From contig CM054113.1 of NCBI GenBank assembly GCA_028673005.1, positions 71,434,500-71,498,499 on the forward strand: 64,000 bases of DNA, given 5' to 3'. Of the stretch, positions 62,225 through 64,000 are shown one piece after another. How positions within the stretch are numbered: position 1 is the stretch's first letter; each line of letters opens with the position of its first letter. The notes under the pieces were generated by a model. The model was not told the origin of the DNA. It saw only the letters and a list, made by a program, of their open reading frames with translations, and did not search any database. Made by a program: the position numbers and the translations under genes. Source of the DNA: Tanypteryx hageni (taxonomy: Eukaryota; Arthropoda; Insecta; Odonata; Petaluridae).

Positions 62225-63870
62225 GAGACTCTCCCTTTCATTCCCTGGGTTCCCATTTTCTTCTTCCTTCTTCTTTTACTCTTTCTACGTTCTCTATTTT
62301 TCTCTCGTCTCACTTTTTCTCCACATTTGTCATTCGTGCTCCCTTTTTTACCCTCTTTTTCTCTCCTCCCTTTCTGCCCTTCTCTCTTCCTGCACTTCTC
62401 TCTTCTTGCCCTTCTCTCTTCCTGCACTTCTCTCTTCTTGCCCTTCTTTCTTTCCAACCCTCTATTTTTCTCATCCACTCTTTCTCTTTGGCCCTCTCTT
62501 TCCTTTTCTAGTTCTCTCTTCCCCTCTCCTTTCTCTCTCTTCACTTCGCTTTTCTCTCTCCACCTCTATTTTCTCTCTCTCCACCTCTATTTTCTCTCTC
62601 TGCCTCTCCTTTCTCTCTCCGTCTCTCTTTTCTCTCTCCACCTCTTTTCTCTTTCCACCTCTTTTCTCTCTCCACCTCTTTTCTCTCTCCACCTCTTTTC
62701 TCCCCATATGATGAAAGAGACCGACGTCATCAGGGAGGGGGCGACCTCGTGCCGACCCTGGTTTCAGGCGGAGCATCTCTCTTGCGCACGGCGACATTTC
62801 TTTGTCTTTCCCACTCTCTCTATCTCTCCCGTTTCTCTATCTCATCCCTCTTTCTCTCTCATCCCTCTTTCTCTCTCATCCCTCTTTCTCTCTCATCCCT
62901 CTTTCTCTCTCTCTCTCTCTCCCTCCCTCCCTCTCTCTGGTGGATGTCGCGCGCGTCCGTGTGGCCACCGTCAGGTCGGGAAAAAACGGTCCCATTTGGA
63001 ATGAGTCGTAGGCGGTTTCAAAGGGACGGCAGTCGCATTCCGACACTCCTCCTCCATTCCCTCGCCGCTCCCTTTGCCCTCTTCTTTTTACCTCTCCCTC
63101 CACCGTATTCCCCATCCTCTTCTCTGCTCGGCCTCTCGTCATTCCGCCCTTGCCCGCAACCTCTTTCCCTCCTTTCTCCCTCTCTCCCTCTCATTGTCCC
63201 CTATTACCATCTCTCGGATGTTTTTCGGACGTGGGAGGGAGGGAAGGGGAGACACCTCGTTTCAGCTCTGAACTTCCTCCTCCCTCCTACCTTATCGCAA
63301 TATCTCCTCTTCCTCCGCCTCTCCCGCTTCCTCTGTCTCTCGTTACTCTTTCTTCTCTCACTTCTTACTCTTCCAGTTTTCTCCCCATTCCTTTTCCTTG
63401 TTTTTTCCATCTTATCACCTTCTCTCCCTCCCTTTTTCTTCCCATCCGATTTCCTTCATATCTATTGTTTTCTTCTTCCATCTCTTTTTTCTTTCTATAT
63501 TTCTTGCTCTTTCCTTCTTTCTCACATTTTCTCATTGCTTTCCTTTCATTATCATTTTCAGTTATTAGTTTTTATGGCTTTATTTGTTGGTTACTTACTG
63601 TCTAACTCTATATCTATCGACGTACGAGGTTAGGTGGTAGAGAGGTCCAACAGAGCCTAACCTCGCCAATTAAGGGTCCAATCAATCAATAAATCTCCCT
63701 TTTACTTCCCCTCCCTCTCTCATTTCTCTCCTATTCTCCCACCCTCCTTTTCACCTTTCTTTTATTCTCTCCGACTCTTATCTACCTCTCTTTCTTCTTT
63801 CTCCCCTTCCTTTCTCTACCGTCCCAATCTTTTGCTCCATCTCTCTCGCTCTTTCTTTGCAACCAATCCC
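62225..63870 (+). repeat. Long pyrimidine-rich block with minisatellites
   Basis: About 1.6 kb in which the plus strand is mostly C and T. Sub-arrays: alternating TGCCCTTCTCTCTTC / TGCACTTCTCTCTTC units at about 62375-62455; 17-19 bp units with CACCTC(TATT)TTCTCTCTC at about 62540-62705; about four copies of CATCCCTCTTTCTCTCT at about 62842-62915. Long open frames (up to 294 codons) are Ser/Leu/Phe/Pro low-complexity and are not called as genes. A mixed-sequence island at about 62705-62800 and 62940-63060 interrupts it. Confidence 0.8.
63625..63665. repeat. 10-bp perfect inverted repeat
   Basis: CGAGGTTAGG (63625-63634) and CCTAACCTCG (63656-63665) around a 21-nt loop. It sits inside the pyrimidine-rich block and could be a transposon-end relic. 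Confidence 0.6.
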
Positions 63871-64000
63871 CTGGCGAATTTTCATTAGTCTGGCTGCAAA
63901 GCGAAGATTCTCACGTGTCACAGGTGGAATTCATTTTTCTTTAGTTTCAATGCCTCAGATGCTGTTCTAGGACGTCAAGGGTTAGTTTCATTGAAGTTTT

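Noticed and set aside
62174..63633. Long plus-strand open frames of 276 and 294 codons
   Set aside because: Translations of CT-rich minisatellites; stop codons are simply rare in C/T-only DNA.
63625..63665. Insect telomere-type TTAGG repeats
   Set aside because: Only one GGTTAGG and its inverted partner are present, with no tandem array.

Overview
This window looks like nuclear DNA from a large, AT-rich, repeat-rich arthropod genome, most likely an insect. The evidence is long AT-rich non-coding stretches, many (TA)n/(CA)n/(CT)n simple repeats, and animal-type transposons: APE-type and R2-type LINEs, hAT and pogo elements, and tRNA-derived SINE-like pieces. I see no bacterial operons, rRNA genes or CRISPR arrays. 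No complete host gene is recognisable. The only host-gene signals are one good candidate internal exon (minus strand, about 23.7 kb) and one weak micro-exon (about 39.3 kb), so the window may lie in intergenic DNA or in very long introns.

Layout. 0-3.2 kb: a minus-strand APE-type LINE whose EN-RT frame is open for 964 codons and runs off the left edge; by eye it has no stop. 3.2-3.4 kb: an imperfect hairpin and a hAT-end-like scrap. 3.5-4.9 kb: a decayed, 5'-truncated LINE with an R2-like restriction-like endonuclease. 5.1-5.45 kb: first copy of dispersed repeat C (others at 52.4 and 59.1 kb). 5.4-26.8 kb: mostly unique-looking AT-rich DNA with purine/pyrimidine tracts, a perfect 16-bp hairpin (11.28 kb), a LINE-tail-like repeat (12.4 kb), three tRNA-like elements and the candidate exon. 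26.8-30.4 kb: repeat B, its internal (TA)n, and a pogo/Tigger-like element with TA target duplications and a PHD-like C-terminus. 32.56-32.81 kb: a 251-bp hAT MITE with a perfect 8-bp target duplication. 33.0-33.45 kb: a GC-rich island. 36.3 kb: repeat B copy 2.

40.2-43.8 kb: a nested array of long inverted and direct repeats that share the terminus ACTAGTAGTTGGTGCTTGCA. It is non-coding and I could not assign it to a family. 43.86-49.2 kb: microsatellites followed by a Jockey/CR1-like LINE (minus strand), cut inside its endonuclease by a 2,255-bp hAT element with GTTAACCA target duplications; the LINE frame is continuous across the insertion. 52-54.5 kb: more repeat C and B copies and a hAT-end-like fragment. 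54.5-62.2 kb: AT-rich DNA with few features. 62.2-63.9 kb: a strongly pyrimidine-rich block with short minisatellites.

All coordinates and motifs were read by eye. Family assignments rest on motif recognition, not database searches.
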